Assembly (NCBI RefSeq): GCF_015706575.1
Contig: NW_024037051.1
Coordinates: 1,302,001 to 1,366,000, forward strand
DNA length: 64,000 nt
Source: Patiria miniata
Lineage: Eukaryota; Echinodermata; Asteroidea; Valvatida; Asterinidae
Direction: 5' to 3'
The notes under the pieces are model-generated. The model worked only from the letters and a program-made list of their open reading frames with translations. It had not been told where the DNA came from and made no database searches. Numbering within the stretch: position 1 is the stretch's first letter; every line of letters starts with the position of its first letter. A program made the translations under genes and the position numbers. Below, piece by piece: positions 36,058 to 48,800 of this stretch.

Positions 36058-38088
36058 TTAAGTTTAATGTTGTACAACCGTAAAATGCTATTTTAGAACG
36101 TTTTTTTCTCAGGACGAGAATCACGTGATTCATAGCTGCTCTAGATCTGAAACCAAAATAATTTCTAGGAAGCCTCTAGTTCTCAATAACTGAACATCAA
36201 TAATAATTCGGACATGTTGCATTTTCGGTACACTTTTTCCTGAAATCCGCATTAAATATATAAAATAATTAGTAAATTTGGCGGTGAGAGCCCATTATGA
36301 TAATGCCATTGTCACGTTACAGATACACCCCACACACCTGAAACCAAAATAGAGTGTAGGCGGGCCACCACTCTTCAAGATGCCATCGGCGATTCGACTT
36401 TTTCTTCTACACTGTTTGGTACACTTTGTCTCGAAGTTTAACTTAAGTTTAATGTTGTACAACCGTAAAATGCTATTTTAGAACGTTTTTTTCTCAGGAC
36501 GAGTATCACGTGATTCATAGCTGCCCTAGATCTGAAACCAAAATAATTTACAGGAAGCCTCTAGTCCTCAATAACTGAACATCAAACATAATTCGGACAT
36601 GTTGCATTTTCGGTACACTTTTTCCTGAAATCCGCATTAAATATATAAAATAAAGCAAATTTGGCGGCGAGAGCCCATTATGTTATGCCATTGTCACGTG
36701 ACAGATACACCCCACACACCTGAAACCAAAATAGAGTGTAGGCGGGACACCACTCTTTAAGATGTCATCGGCGATTTGACTTTTTCTTCTACACTGTTTG
36801 GTACACTTTGTCTCGAAGTTTAACTTAAGTTAAATGTACAACGTTACCGGAAAATGCTATTTTAGTACGACTTTTCCCAGGACGAGTATCACGTGATTCA
36901 TAGCTGCCCTAGATCTGAAACCAAAACAATTTATAGGAAGCCTCTAGTCCTCAATAACTGACCATCAAACATAATTCGGACATGTTGCATTTTCGGTACA
37001 CTTTTTCCTGAAATCCGCATTAATATAAAATAAAGTACATTTGGCGGTGAAAGCCCTTTTGTTATGCCATTGTCACGTGACAGATTCACCCCACACACCT
37101 GAAACCAAAATAGAGTGTAGGCGGGACACCACTCTTTAAGATGACACCGGCGATTCGACTTTTTCTCCTCCACTGTTTGGTACACTTTGTCTCGAAGTTT
37201 AACTTATAAAGTTTAATGTTGTACAACCGCAAAATGCTATTTTAGTACGATTTTTCTCAGGACGAGTATCACGTGATTCATATCTGCCCTAGATCTGAAA
37301 CCAAAATAATTTATAGGAAGCCATGAGTCCTCAATAACTGACCATCAAACATAATTCGGACATGTTGCATTTTCGGTACACTTTTTCCTGAAATCCCCAT
37401 TAAATATATAAAATAAAGTAAATTTGGCGGTTAAATCCCATTTTGTTATGCCATTGTCACGTGACAGATACACCCCCACACACCTGAAACCAAAATAGAG
37501 TGTAGGCGGGACACCACTCTTTACGATGACACCGGCGATTTGAATTTTTCTCCTACAATGTTTGGTACACTTTGTCTCGAAGTTTAAGTTTAATGTTGTT
37601 CATAATTCAACCGCAAAATGCTATTTTAGTACGATTTTTCTCAGGAAGAGTATCACGTGATTCATAGCTGCCCTAGATCTGAAACCAAAACAATTTATAG
37701 GAAGCCTCTAGTCCTCAATAACTGACCATCAAACATAATTCGGACATGTTGCATTTTCGGTACACGTTTTCCTGAAATCCGCATTAAATATAATAAAATA
37801 GAGTAAATTTGGCGGTGAAAGCCCATTATGTTATGCCATTGTCACGTGACAGATTCACCCCACACACCTGAAACCATAATAGAGTGTAGGCGGGACACCA
37901 CTCTTTAAGATGTCATCGGCGATTTGACTTTATCTCCTACACTGTTTGGTACACTTTGTCTCGAAATTTAACTTAAGTTTTAATAAATGTACAATTACCG
38001 CAAAATGCTATTTTAGTACGACTTTTCTCAGGACAAGTATCACGTGACTCATAGCTGCCCTAGATCTGAAACCAAAACAATTTATAGG
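36058..38088 (-). repeat. Satellite array A', inverted, second segment
   Basis: About five inverted 385 bp units resuming after the Helitron-like insertion. They show GGTACACTTTGTCTCGAAG at regular intervals and end in the right terminal repeat of the foldback element. Confidence 0.85.
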
Positions 38089-38301
38089 AAGCCACGAGAC
38101 CTAAATAACTGACCATCAAGCATAATACTGACGTCCTTCATTTTCGGTTCACTCCTCGATGAAATCCGCATTAAATATATAAACATTTATCATATCAATA
38201 ATGTTGTTTATTGGCCTCCGTACTTTATGAATACGCGGCTGACACGGCTGAATGCGCGGCTGTGGTAGCTGGCCGAATACGCCGCCAGGTTCACTCTGGT
38301 G
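38089..38301 (-). repeat. Foldback element, right terminal inverted repeat
   Basis: Inverted copy of 20878-21090, ending CCAGGTTCACTCTGGTG. One GCGTATTC copy fewer than the left end. Confidence 0.85.
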
Positions 38302-38308
38302 TTGGATG
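38302..38308. repeat. Target site duplication, right copy (TTGGATG)
   Basis: Identical to 20871-20877, directly outside the right terminal inverted repeat. Confidence 0.85.
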
Positions 38309-38589
38309 TATTGCATGGGCATGGTAACGTCCGGTAGCCTGGCTACAGAAAGTGTTGGGCCATGCTAAACTGTACACGGTGTACCAGACTATTGTGGAGA
38401 CGGTGAGATACGGCGTGGTACTATTGTTGGTTTAGTTTAGGGGATTTTTTCGGTGTTTTTTATGGGATTATTTACATTTCTTTGTATGTGTGTGTTACAA
38501 TAATTGGGGAACAATAGGTGTGGTTGTATTATATCGATATATCAGGTGTGAAATGGCGCATATTACCGTGAAGTGCTTCATGTCTGTGC
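38309..38589. other. Unassigned sequence
   Basis: About 280 bp with nothing recognised, between the foldback element and the next palindrome. Confidence 0.35.
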
Positions 38590-41475
38590 GTACCCGTAGC
38601 CCCATCATGCCCATAAATGTGGCCTATTTACTATACTGGACTGCCATGACTGCCTTCGTAAACATAGGCCACACGTACATCCACATGTACAAAAATGTGT
38701 CGCACTTTGCCAAATTTTGATTTCACATTTAGACTTAGTTTGTAGGGTTTTTTTGCTTTAGAAGCAAACTCATCCTCTGAATAGGCTAATCAGGAAGTGC
38801 TGCCTTTTTTCAGATGGCTAATTTTTGCTAAATTTCATGTTGATAGTAATGGTAACAGGTCATCTCGTACCTTGGGCAACTCGTACCTTGGACAACTCGT
38901 ACCTTCAACTCGACGTCATTATACCGAGTCGTACCTTGGACAACTCGTACCTTCGGCAAGTCGTACCTTCAGTTAAGACGACTCGTACCATCACGCGTAA
39001 GACAAGTCGTACCGTCAATCAGGATAATGATCCGAGGCTGAATAAAGTGGACCGTAACTCATTGGAAGTGGACTGCTTATTAAAATAAAGGTGAATATCT
39101 TTTTGGTATGGGGTCTCTTTCCCCGGGCCCCCAAAAAGAGGAATTTATTTAGCGCGAAGCCGGCCGCGGCAGCTTACACGCACTGTGTGCGCGGCATGCA
39201 CAGGCCCACGCGGCATCCGTGCAAAGTGACACGGTTCTTACGCCGCGCTGACCGGTCAATATGGACGTCTGTGCACGGTGACATTGATGCAGTCTGCCGT
39301 TACGTTTAGAGACTTAGGCTACGTGAAAATATTATGGAACTGATGTTTTTATCCAAGATTCACGTCTTACCATCATTTCTACAATGAATGACCATCATTG
39401 AGATGATATATATATGAAGAAAAAAGTGGCCAAACCCCCGCCCCCAATTTGTAAATGTTTCGAATAAACCAGTTGATGAATAAACCAACTGTGAATTTTT
39501 TTTTTACATTTTAGACTTTCAGACTTATAGCTAGGAAAGGACTGAATCATTTAAAAGTACTGACTGCTCTTGTATACTTTGGTTATTAGACTTCACAAGA
39601 AAACGCAGAAATTACTTTATTTAGACACATTAAATGTTTAAATTTGATTTTTATAAATTTTGTCGGTTGGTTTTAATAGAGTTTAATAAAGCTCGCTCTG
39701 GAAACAGGATGTTACGGTGGTTAGGCTGTATTGCATAATTAAACCACACCAAATCCGCATCTGAAGTTTCTCCACTATAAAATTCAATAGATGAGTGACA
39801 CTTCTATAGATGAGTGACACTTCTATAGATGAGCGACGCTTCAATAGATGAGCGACACTTTGGGTGTACTTGTTAAACCGCCGGCCGCTTCCGAGTCACC
39901 GGCATCGGTACCGCGCACGACCGACCGCTGCTCGCGCCCTCGGAGGCCGGCCCGCCAGGCCCAATGCGTAAACTAATGCTGCCTGGCAAAGCCATTAGAT
40001 CTTGAATGTGGTTCTGTACTGTGAGAAGGAAATTAACTTTGACTTGAAAAGAATCGTATCGTTTGGGAGTCAAGGAACCACACACTAAGTCGCGCACGTA
40101 CAGTGTACATGTACTCTACTTTTTATTCTGATGGTACGAGTCGTCTTAATTGAAGGTACGAGTTGTCCAAGGTACGAGTTATCCAAGGTACGAGATGTCC
40201 AAGGTACGAGTTGTCCAAGGTACGAGTTGTCCAAGGTACGAGTCGCCCAAGGTACGAGTTGACTCGAAAGCATAGTAATGATACGTAGCTGGAGTTACCC
40301 AGCCCTGAGTTTTATCATTGGGTTGTCTATTAGGGCTGGAGTGTATTTTTCTCGTAATTAGTAGTATATTCAAAAAATTTTGGAAAATGTTCAATTTTGT
40401 CCCCATTACACACTAATTGCAACTGCAACTCACCCCAAACTTGCCTGGAATAACCATTACACAGGTCCTTGAAGTAAAAAACGATCCACGATGAAGATTC
40501 AGCCTACAATTGCAGTGAAAACAGGAGGAATAACCGCTAACTTGACAACCTTGCTGGATTGGCCAGGACTGCTATTGGTTTGTGCACTAAAAAAAAATTG
40601 TGTACAATGAATGGCGGCGGTCGATTACCATCCACGTACAGCTCGCTGGTACTACGCGTTTTTGCGGTCGGTGCATGACGTGACGCAGAAGCGTAATACC
40701 CGATGACTGTTTCATGCATTAACACTGCACTATGAATGCACGATAGCCGGCCAACTCGACGGTTGCCGTTCCAGTACCGCACTGTGATGCGAGTGAACCT
40801 CTTCTTAATGCATGAAACAGTCATCGGGTATTACGCTTCCGCGTCACGTCATGCACCGACCGCAAAAACGCGTAGTACCAGCGAGCTGTACGTGGATGGT
40901 AATCGACCCCCGCCATTCATTGTACACAATTTTTTTTTAGTGCACAAACCAATAGCAGTCCTGGCCAATCCAGCAAGGTTGTCAAGTTAGCGGTCATTCC
41001 TCCTGTTTTCACTGCAATTGTAGGCTGAATCTTCATCGTGGATCGTTTTTTACTTCAAGGACCTGTGTAATGGTTATTCCAGGCAAGTTTGGGGTGAGTT
41101 GCAGTTGCAATTAGTGTGTAACGGGGACAAAATTGAACATTTTCCAAAATTTTTTGAAAAAAATACGCTCCAGCCCTAGAGACAACCCAATGATAAAACT
41201 CAGGGCTGGGTAACTCCAGCTAGTTGATACGCAAACGTGTGCAAATGGATCTGGAAATTTCACGAAAAATAGACATCTGGAAAAGGCAGCACTTTCTGAT
41301 TAGCCTATTCAGAGGGTGAGTATGCTTCTAAAGCAAAAAAAACTTACAAACTAAGCCTAAATGTGAAAATCAAAACTTGGCAAAGTGCGACACGTTTTTG
41401 TACATGTGGATGTGTGGCCTATGTTTTCGGAGGCAGTCCAGTAAATAGGCCACATTTATGGGGCTAGTCTGTACG
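38590..41475. mobile_element. Second large palindromic (foldback) element, with nested insertion
   Basis: Left arm 38590-38842 plus 40281-40721 pairs with right arm 40806-41475. The loop is 84 bp (40722-40805). The inner arms (about 430 bp) are nearly identical inverted copies; the outer arms differ more. A separate 1.4 kb element interrupts the left arm. The outermost boundaries are approximate and I found no clear target duplication. Mirror-image open frames in the two arms (40537-40824 and 40736-40990) arise from the palindrome and are not genes. Confidence 0.75.
38852..40271. mobile_element. 1.4 kb element with inverted minisatellite ends
   Basis: Left end has tandem copies of a 14-16 bp unit (CTCGTACCTTGGACAA) at about 38865-39020. 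The right end has the same unit inverted (AAGGTACGAGTTGTCC) at about 40132-40262. ATAGTAATG is found on both sides (38843-38851 and 40272-40280), a likely 9 bp target duplication. Removing the element restores a left arm that lines up with the uninterrupted right arm of the host palindrome. The interior holds a short 20 bp repeat (TATAGATGAGTGACACTTC) at about 39787-39862 and GC-rich stretches. It has no transposase, and the small open frames in it have no visible domain. Confidence 0.7.
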
Positions 41476-42126
41476 TAATTGCTATGCCCACTATGCCTAA
41501 CTCAGTAATACTAACATTATTTTGTCGTGGGAAAAATGATGCATGTACATGTAGTCTAGTTGTACAATAGTTTGATACCACCTTGGTGATCACTGAAAAA
41601 TAATGAAAGGTGGGGGGGGGGGGGGGGTGGGCATATAGAAGTGCACATGTTATGTCATGTTATGACTGTATTTGCCAACTAATAATAGTAATGAGCCTTA
41701 ATCCTAGACAATGCTAGAGTTGGGGTTTATATAAGATGTAAATATAAAATAAGGAAAGAATGTCGATTTTATTATTGAATTATTTAAATGGAATAATTCA
41801 GTCTGATGCAAAGTTATCAGGGATTTACTTAGACATGTTAGATAAGGCTCGCTGTTTGTGTGGGAATTTCCTGCATACATGTACATGTATATAGTTTGCG
41901 AATAAAATAAAATTGCACTGTTCTCTTTTTACAAACACGAATAATTCTCAAGATATGTCATGGTCACGTTGTTTTGTCAGCTGTGTGAAATTATGAGTTT
42001 AAAATTCTCACTGAGTATTAAGTGAAATCATTTTCTAATTTAATGTTAAAAACATGGTGGCATTAGTGACTTAAAGTCAGTTTTTATATCCTACAATCAA
42101 ATGACAAAGATGTGTATGTCGTTATA
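41476..42126. other. Unassigned sequence with G-run
   Basis: AT-rich, without a gene. A run of G with potential for four-stranded structure is at about 41612-41627. Confidence 0.4.
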
Positions 42127-42258
42127 TAAAACAAATAATGAATGTTTTTCATTCGTGCAATGGAGAGAATATTTCCATTCGTTGAAAGAAGAAATGTTCC
42201 ATCTTTCAACTCATGGAAATATTCTCACCATTGCACTCGTAAACATTTATTATTTGTA
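42127..42258. repeat. Short hairpin element (MITE-like)
   Basis: About 130 bp that folds on itself. The left arm has AAACAAATAATGAATG, GTGCAATGG and GAATATTTCCA. The right arm has TGGAAATATTCTC, CCATTGCAC and AACATTTATTATTTGT. The loop is about 12 bp. No target duplication is clear beyond TATA-rich flanks. Confidence 0.6.
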
Positions 42259-42800
42259 TACTTTCCTAATTGTACTTTAGATATTGAGGAGGGGGGCTTA
42301 AGTACTTGACAATTGTAAATGACCAAACTTTGTATAATGAAGGGGGGCATAGCCTGTCATTTTGTTAGAATTTGGCAATTTTTAAGTGTTCATTTGCTTT
42401 TCTCTGTTTGTTTTTCCTTGGGGGGGGAGGGCCATTTTGGGTGATTGCCTCCCAATACGCTGTTATATTCATTCCAATGGAGAGTGGCCGTCTAGTTGGA
42501 AAATGTTATTTATAGTTGGGATATACTTAAGGACCGATGCTGTAGTCAAGGGCCATTCACAATAACTATATTCATGGGAAAGAGTTCTATACACAAACAA
42601 CACTTGACCCCCTGTGCACAAATCCTATGCGACTGCTCTGAAGAATTGTATTTTTTTGCTAAGTAAATGCCTTTTCACTACTATAATTTGACGGATAAGG
42701 GCATGTCATTGCTGTTCATGGCTTGTAGGCCACTATAGGGAAAAATAAGCGTTGTCCGTGTATGGAACTCTTCTGTATTTATAATATGTGTTATTTATCG
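42259..42800. other. Upstream region of the Helentron, probably intron or 5' leader
   Basis: No recognised promoter element or transposon terminus. It precedes a strong splice acceptor at 42801-42827, so part of it is probably intron. The 5' terminus of the Helentron should lie here or further upstream, but I could not identify it. Confidence 0.35.
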
Positions 42801-42827
42801 TTTTTCTCTCTTTTCTCTGTTTTGCAG
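42801..42827 (+). promoter_or_regulatory. Predicted splice acceptor before the Rep frame
   Basis: A long pyrimidine tract (TTTTTCTCTCTTTTCTCTGT) followed by TTTGCAG. Exon sequence would start at 42828 with AAA ATG GTG, so the first methionine of the mature message is probably at 42831. Confidence 0.65.
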
Positions 42828-42830
42828 AAA

Positions 42831-45800
42831 ATGGTGAAGACGCTGAAGAAGACGAGCTGTGACGTTCCTTCAACTTCCCTGAGGTTGGCACCTCCTCAGG
42901 GAAGACGCCTGCCTGTGTTTCACAGGCAGTGCGCAAACCAGCTGGTACACGCAGACTGTGTGCTCGTACTCGGAGAACAAAGGTTCCAGCGTGTTCCTTG
43001 TTCTCACTGGGAGGGTACTGGGGCCAGCGTGCCCTTCAGCTGGATTAATCTTGAGAAAAGATGCACAGATAACATGAGAAAACATGAGATTAAACAGAGA
43101 GAATATGAACAGAAACTAAACAGGAAATATGACTTGAAACTGAGAGCATATGAGTATAATCACAGAGCATACGAGTTTAACCTGAGATACCACATCGATG
43201 ATACTGAGCCTAGATGCAGTGACTATCTTGTGCAGAGAAGAAGGGTGAGTGAACTGAAGATGCGGAGAATCAACAAAATGACAAAGCAGAGAGTAAGTAA
43301 TCAGAAAGCATTGAGAAGCTTGAAGGTAAGCAGACAAACATGCTGTAGCAGAAGTCAGGTATTGGAAAGTTATGTAGAGTACTGTCAAGAGGCAAAGAAG
43401 GTTTCTAAACCAAATAGAAAGAAAATGAGAAGAAGCCAACGTAGACAGGCCTACCACAGAATGAGGAATGGTAAGATGATCGAATTGCGCATGAGTAAGG
43501 AGGACAGAAGAAACCAGAAGAATGCCCAGAAGAATTTACAAAGTCACACTAGAAGAAGTTTGAGTAATGTCTTGAACAACATGCCAGATAAGGGAGACAA
43601 ATGCATAGTGCAGAAACACAGCAGATATCAGTGTAAACCATGGAGATCACAAAAGAAGAGTAAATTTGCAAAGAGATCGAATGTAAATGAAATTCAAGAC
43701 AAGCAGTGCTGGTTGTGCGATAGGAGTATTAAGTCATCTGAAAACAACGTGCAGTGTGATGGCTGTGACATTTGGTATCATGTGCATTGTATGAATTTCT
43801 CAAAGATGAAACAGCTGTTGAGCAACAAAGCTGTGACATGGTTGTGCAGAAAATGTGGGAGGAGTACTTATTCTGAGTCTCTGTTATGTAATCTTGGTAT
43901 TCCAACAGATGATAACATGTATGAGTTGACAGTTCAGGAGACATGCACCGATGATGTGGTCAGAGAGAGGTCCGTGAATGGAATGTGCAGGAAGGACAGC
44001 AACAAAGACAATCAGAGAAAAAATGTAAGTGATGCAAACAGAAAACAAAGAACAGGTTGCATGAAATTAAAGACTGAAACCAAAGAAGTGGTGGTACGTA
44101 GGCAGACAGGTGGTTACTCACTACGGAGCAAGAAAAGCCAACCCCCAGAAGTAGATGATACAGATGAAAATCAAACTAGCATGTCCGAACCTGTTGGAAG
44201 GAGGGGTAGAAGAGGTGCAAGAAATGGAAAGGTTGAAGACAGTGTTGACAAGGGCAGTAAAACTGGTGAACAAAGTTGTCAATCAAAGAATTTGCAAGGT
44301 GAATGCAATTGTGAAACAAGACGTGAAACAGCATATCCAGTTAGTAGGAAACGGCAGCTATCAAGTGATAATAAAAGTGGTGAAACAAAACATAAACAAA
44401 AGGAGGTACATGTACAAAATGCACATGAAGTTTTAGATAGTGAGCATGATGTCAAAGCCAAAGGTAATGTCAAAAAATGCAAAATTTTGCAACATGAAAC
44501 ATGTAAATCTGTGGGAGGCAAACACAATCAGGAGAGTAAAAGAAAATGTAGTAGAGGAAAGAATTACATTGGATCAGACACAATGATTGTGCAGGGAAGT
44601 TTTCATCAAGGTGATCATAGATTTGGATGGAGTTCAGGAAAACAATGTGTACCGAACAGTTTGTGCTGTGTTTTATACAGTAAAGTCAAAGAGTTGAAAG
44701 ACTGGTCTTGTAGTGATATTGATACTACACTAAATACTGGAAATGAGTTATACAGACATTTATCCAGAAGTTCTACAGTGAATACTCAATACTTGTTGAT
44801 AAATGAACTGCCAAATGAATTGGATTTGCTCAATCATCATTTCAGTATGAGGTTTCATGATCCTGTATGTGGTACATTAGGAGAAGAGTGTAATTTGCCA
44901 GAATTTCATATGATGCCGCTGAATCGTACATTAGAACAGAGTCTTCAACAACACTATGCAAGTTTCATATGTTTCCATGGAAATACATTTGTTGTAATTA
45001 CTCAAGATGGCATGTATTATATCTTTGATTCTCACTCTAGAAACCAGCAAGGTTGCCAAGTCAGTGAAGGAACAAGTCTGTTGAAACGTGTTGCTACTTG
45101 GCAAGATGTACACAGGTATTGTAGTGATTTGGCAAAGTCTATGTGCTTGTCTGATAATGAGCAGTTTGAAGTTACAGGTGTATCTGTGTGGTTAGATGAT
45201 GAGGAAAGACACGATGCTGATGCAAGTATATGTACGGAAGACAATAATGGTTCAGTACTGGCAAGGAGTGATTGCAATAAAGCAAAAGTGGATGAAGGAA
45301 ACTCTGGGTCTATAGTAGATGTTGTTGGTTCTGGTAGAGGTTTGTCAAGGACATGTACGGATCTACCAAATAATTTGAAGGAAGGCAACAAACATAGTTG
45401 CAGTGAAATGAGTCGCAGTAATAAAGTCAATGACAACAGTGATGTTGAAATTATGGAAGTGGTCCAGATGCAAAGGTTTAAATTTGTTCCCCTGACTTAT
45501 AATAGGAAGCAGGCAGTATGTAGTGAACATAGAATAGGCCACGTATCTCTGGACTGTAATGAGGTTTCAGATACATGTGAAGAGATAGGACGACCTGATT
45601 CAGTGAAGAAAATTAAAGGAGATGGGAACTGCTTTTTCAGGGCTATATCATTTGCTGTGTCAGGATCTGAGGATAATCATTTGCAGTTAAGAATGGCTAC
45701 TGTCAATCACTTGTTAAAAAATGGAGATAAATTCAATGGTTTTCTGCGACAAGGATTTGTTAATGTGGAAGATTATATCACAAGGCAACGAATGTTTGAC

Positions 45801-48800
45801 TCTGGAGTGTGGGCTACAGAGGTTGAAATCATGGCGATGGCACACTTGCTGCATACAGACATATATACATTTGAAGATGTAAATAAGTGGTATGTTTTCT
45901 CTGCAAGCACCTTTGAGAGAGAGGCTGCAACATTAGATGAGGCAATATACTTGTACCATAGGCGTAGAATTCACTATGATGTTGTGTTGTCAGTTCATGC
46001 ATCAACTCAATCAAGAAGGCAATGTGATAATGGACAACAGAAAGTAACAAGTCATAAAGGAGCAGAATGTGTGAAAAATGGTACCTCCAGTAAGTCGGAA
46101 AAGAATTCGAAGTGTAAAAGGCGTAAGCGATCAAATACAAAATTACAACAAAGAAAGAAAAGAGAGAAAGCTAAGGAAAGGTATGCAGACAAGGTGCGTG
46201 AAAAGAATAGGATTTTAGAGCAAAAGCAAAGTAAAAAGATGAAAAACCAGAAGAACTACCAAAAGAATGCAGACAAGAAGAAGGAATTGCTAAAAATAAA
46301 GTACAGTAGTGACATGGACTTTAAAACAGAGCGATTAAAGGCTCAAAAGAGAAACTATAACAATGAAACGCATAAAAAAGGTATTCTGAAGCATAAAAAA
46401 GAGAAATATTGTCACAATCAAGAATACAAAGAAAAGAAAAGAAACAGTGGGAAAAGAAATTACCATGATAATCCTGAATATAGAGAGCGGCTAATCACTA
46501 AGGGGAAAAGAAAGTATAGTCAGAATCCTGAGTATAGAGAGAAGCTGATCACTAAGGGGAAAACAAAGTATTACAATAATCCTGAATACAGAGAAAACAA
46601 AATCAATAAGGGTAAAACAAAGTATAACCAGAATCCTGAGTACAGAGAAAAGTTAATCACTGAGGGGAAAAGAAAGTACCGTGATGATGCAGGATATAGA
46701 GAAAAGCTAATAAATTATGAAAAAAGCAAGTGTAAAGCGCAGTACCATAAAGATCTTGCTTATAGACAGATGAAAATTAATCGAGCTAAATGTAAATATC
46801 ATGGCAATGTTTCATATAGAAGAAAGCTCATTGCAAGTATCAAAAAGAAATACCGATGTGTGACATCTTACAGGGCAAAGTTAATAAGGTATGGAAAAAG
46901 GAAGTATGAAAAAAATAATGAATATCGTAAAAGTATGGCAAAGATGAATTACAAACGTGCTGCGATTAACAAAGAGAAAAGACGTAACATTTGTTATGTT
47001 ACAAAGAAATTCAAAGAAAGCATAGCTAAAGGACCTGAGTATGTGTGTGCTTGCTGTCATAAACTGCTGTTTCAAAAGCAAGTTATACAGTGTAACCTGT
47101 ACAAATACAGAGATCAGTCATCTATTAGTGACAAATATCTTCATACTTGTAGTGATCATTGTGAATCCAAGTGTATGATTGCAGAATCAAGCAGATCGTG
47201 TTTATGGATATGTTATACCTGTCACAGAAAATTACTTGTTAATAAAGTCCCTGCTGAAGCTAATGTGAATAATTTAAAGCTGATGGACATTCCTGAGGAA
47301 TTAGCATGTTTGAATACGTTAGAAGAGCATCTCATTGCAATAAATGTACCGTTCATGAAAATGATTGCATTGCCTAAAGGAGGACAACATGGTGTACGAG
47401 GTCCAGTTGTATGTGTACCATCAAATATAACAGACACAGTGAAAGCATTGCCAAGGCCTCAAAATGATGATCAGATGATCCGAGTCAAGTTGAAGAGGAA
47501 ATTGACTTATAAAGGATATTATCAATATCAGTTTGTGAGTAAAGAAAATGTGGAGAATGCGTTACGATATCTTCAACTTAATAATATATGGTTCAGTGAC
47601 ATTGAAATAAATGCTGATTGGGACAATCCATTGTGTGAAGATGATAATAAAATTGATCAGTCTGTACATGATATGAAAGAAGAAGCAAATAATGAAAGTG
47701 ATAACAGTGATGAAGAAACTGATGACGATCGTTTACGAGGCATTGCATTAGACACTTGTCTTCAGCCAACTAACGTAGGACAGGAAATACTTGATCAGTA
47801 TTTTGACGAAGTGCTGTGTGTGGCTCCTTGTGAAGGCAATAGTCCAATTAGAGTGTTAATGGAAAAGGGTAATGAAGCCAAATGCTTTCCAGCATTATTT
47901 CCATCAGGTCAACCTATTTTTGATGATGATCGTGAAGTGAAATTGACACTTTGCCGATATTTCCATAACCGATTGATGAATGTTGATAATAGATTTGCAA
48001 TGTGTACTCAATATATCTTTTATGCTCAGTATTTGTCAGAGATTCAGAGAGTTACGTCTAGTGTTTCTATTGCACTGCGAAAAGGATCTGATAAAAAGTA
48101 TAATGGTGACAGTGTGAATGCCTCCATGATCAATGACAGGGACCAATTACAAGATATGTTGAAGTCAGATAGTGGATACAAATTTCTCAAGCCTATTCGT
48201 GGTACACCCCCATATTGGCAAGCAGCACAGAAAGATGTTTTGGCTATGATCAGACAGTTAGGAATACCAACATGGTTTTGTTCATTTTCTGCAGCAGATA
48301 TGCGGTGGCCTGAGGTAATCAATACAATTTTAAGACAGCAAGGTGATTCTAGAGATGTAGAAGATTTGGACTGGAATGAGAAATGTACCATATTGCGAAG
48401 TAATCCTGTAACTGCTGCGAGAATGTTTGATCAGCGATTCCATACGTTTCTGAGAGATGTTATACTGTCCAGAGCTGAACCGATAGGAAAAGTCATAGAT
48501 TATTTTTACAGAGTAGAATTTCAACAAAGAGGATCGCCACATACACATTGTCTTTTCTGGATTGAAAATGCACCAAAGTTGGGAGATGACAGTAAAAGAG
48601 AGGTTGTACAGTTTGTTGACAAATATATAAGTTGTAAATTACCATCACAGGACAAGGATGAAGTGTTACATGAAATAATTAGTCATGTACAGTTGCACAG
48701 CAGAAAGCATTCCAAGTCATGTAAAAAGAAGGGTACTGAGTGTAGGTTTAATTTTCCAAGACCTCCATCTGAACGAACATTCATTACAGAGCCCATGCCA

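Larger units (their letters stand above)
20878..38301. mobile_element. Giant foldback DNA element with satellite-filled arms
   Basis: Left end CACCAGAGTGAACCTGG and right end CCAGGTTCACTCTGGTG are exact inverted copies. Similarity continues inward for over 200 bp (20878-21090 against 38089-38301), including GCGTATTC-type repeats. Inside, the left arm is array A, a short GCGTATTC-repeat block, an inner inverted segment and array B. The right arm is the inverted series B', inner segment, A'. A 6.7 kb Helitron-like insertion splits A', so the element itself is about 10.7 kb. No transposase frame is present, so it is non-autonomous. A 7-8 bp target duplication would fit hAT-like or other 8 bp-duplicating DNA transposons, but the family is unproven. 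Confidence 0.85.

Noticed and set aside
38825-39309. Two adjacent small frames at the left of the 1.4 kb minisatellite-ended element
   Set aside because: The first is mostly translated minisatellite and the second is a GC-rich stretch without a domain. Neither resembles a transposase.
40537-40990. Two 84-95 residue frames with the same sequence on opposite strands
   Set aside because: They mirror each other because they lie in the arms of a palindrome. No domain is visible.
42762-42830. First 23 codons of the Rep frame as part of the protein
   Set aside because: They run through a pyrimidine tract and a strong splice acceptor, and encode an odd hydrophobic stretch. The methionine at 42831 is the better start.
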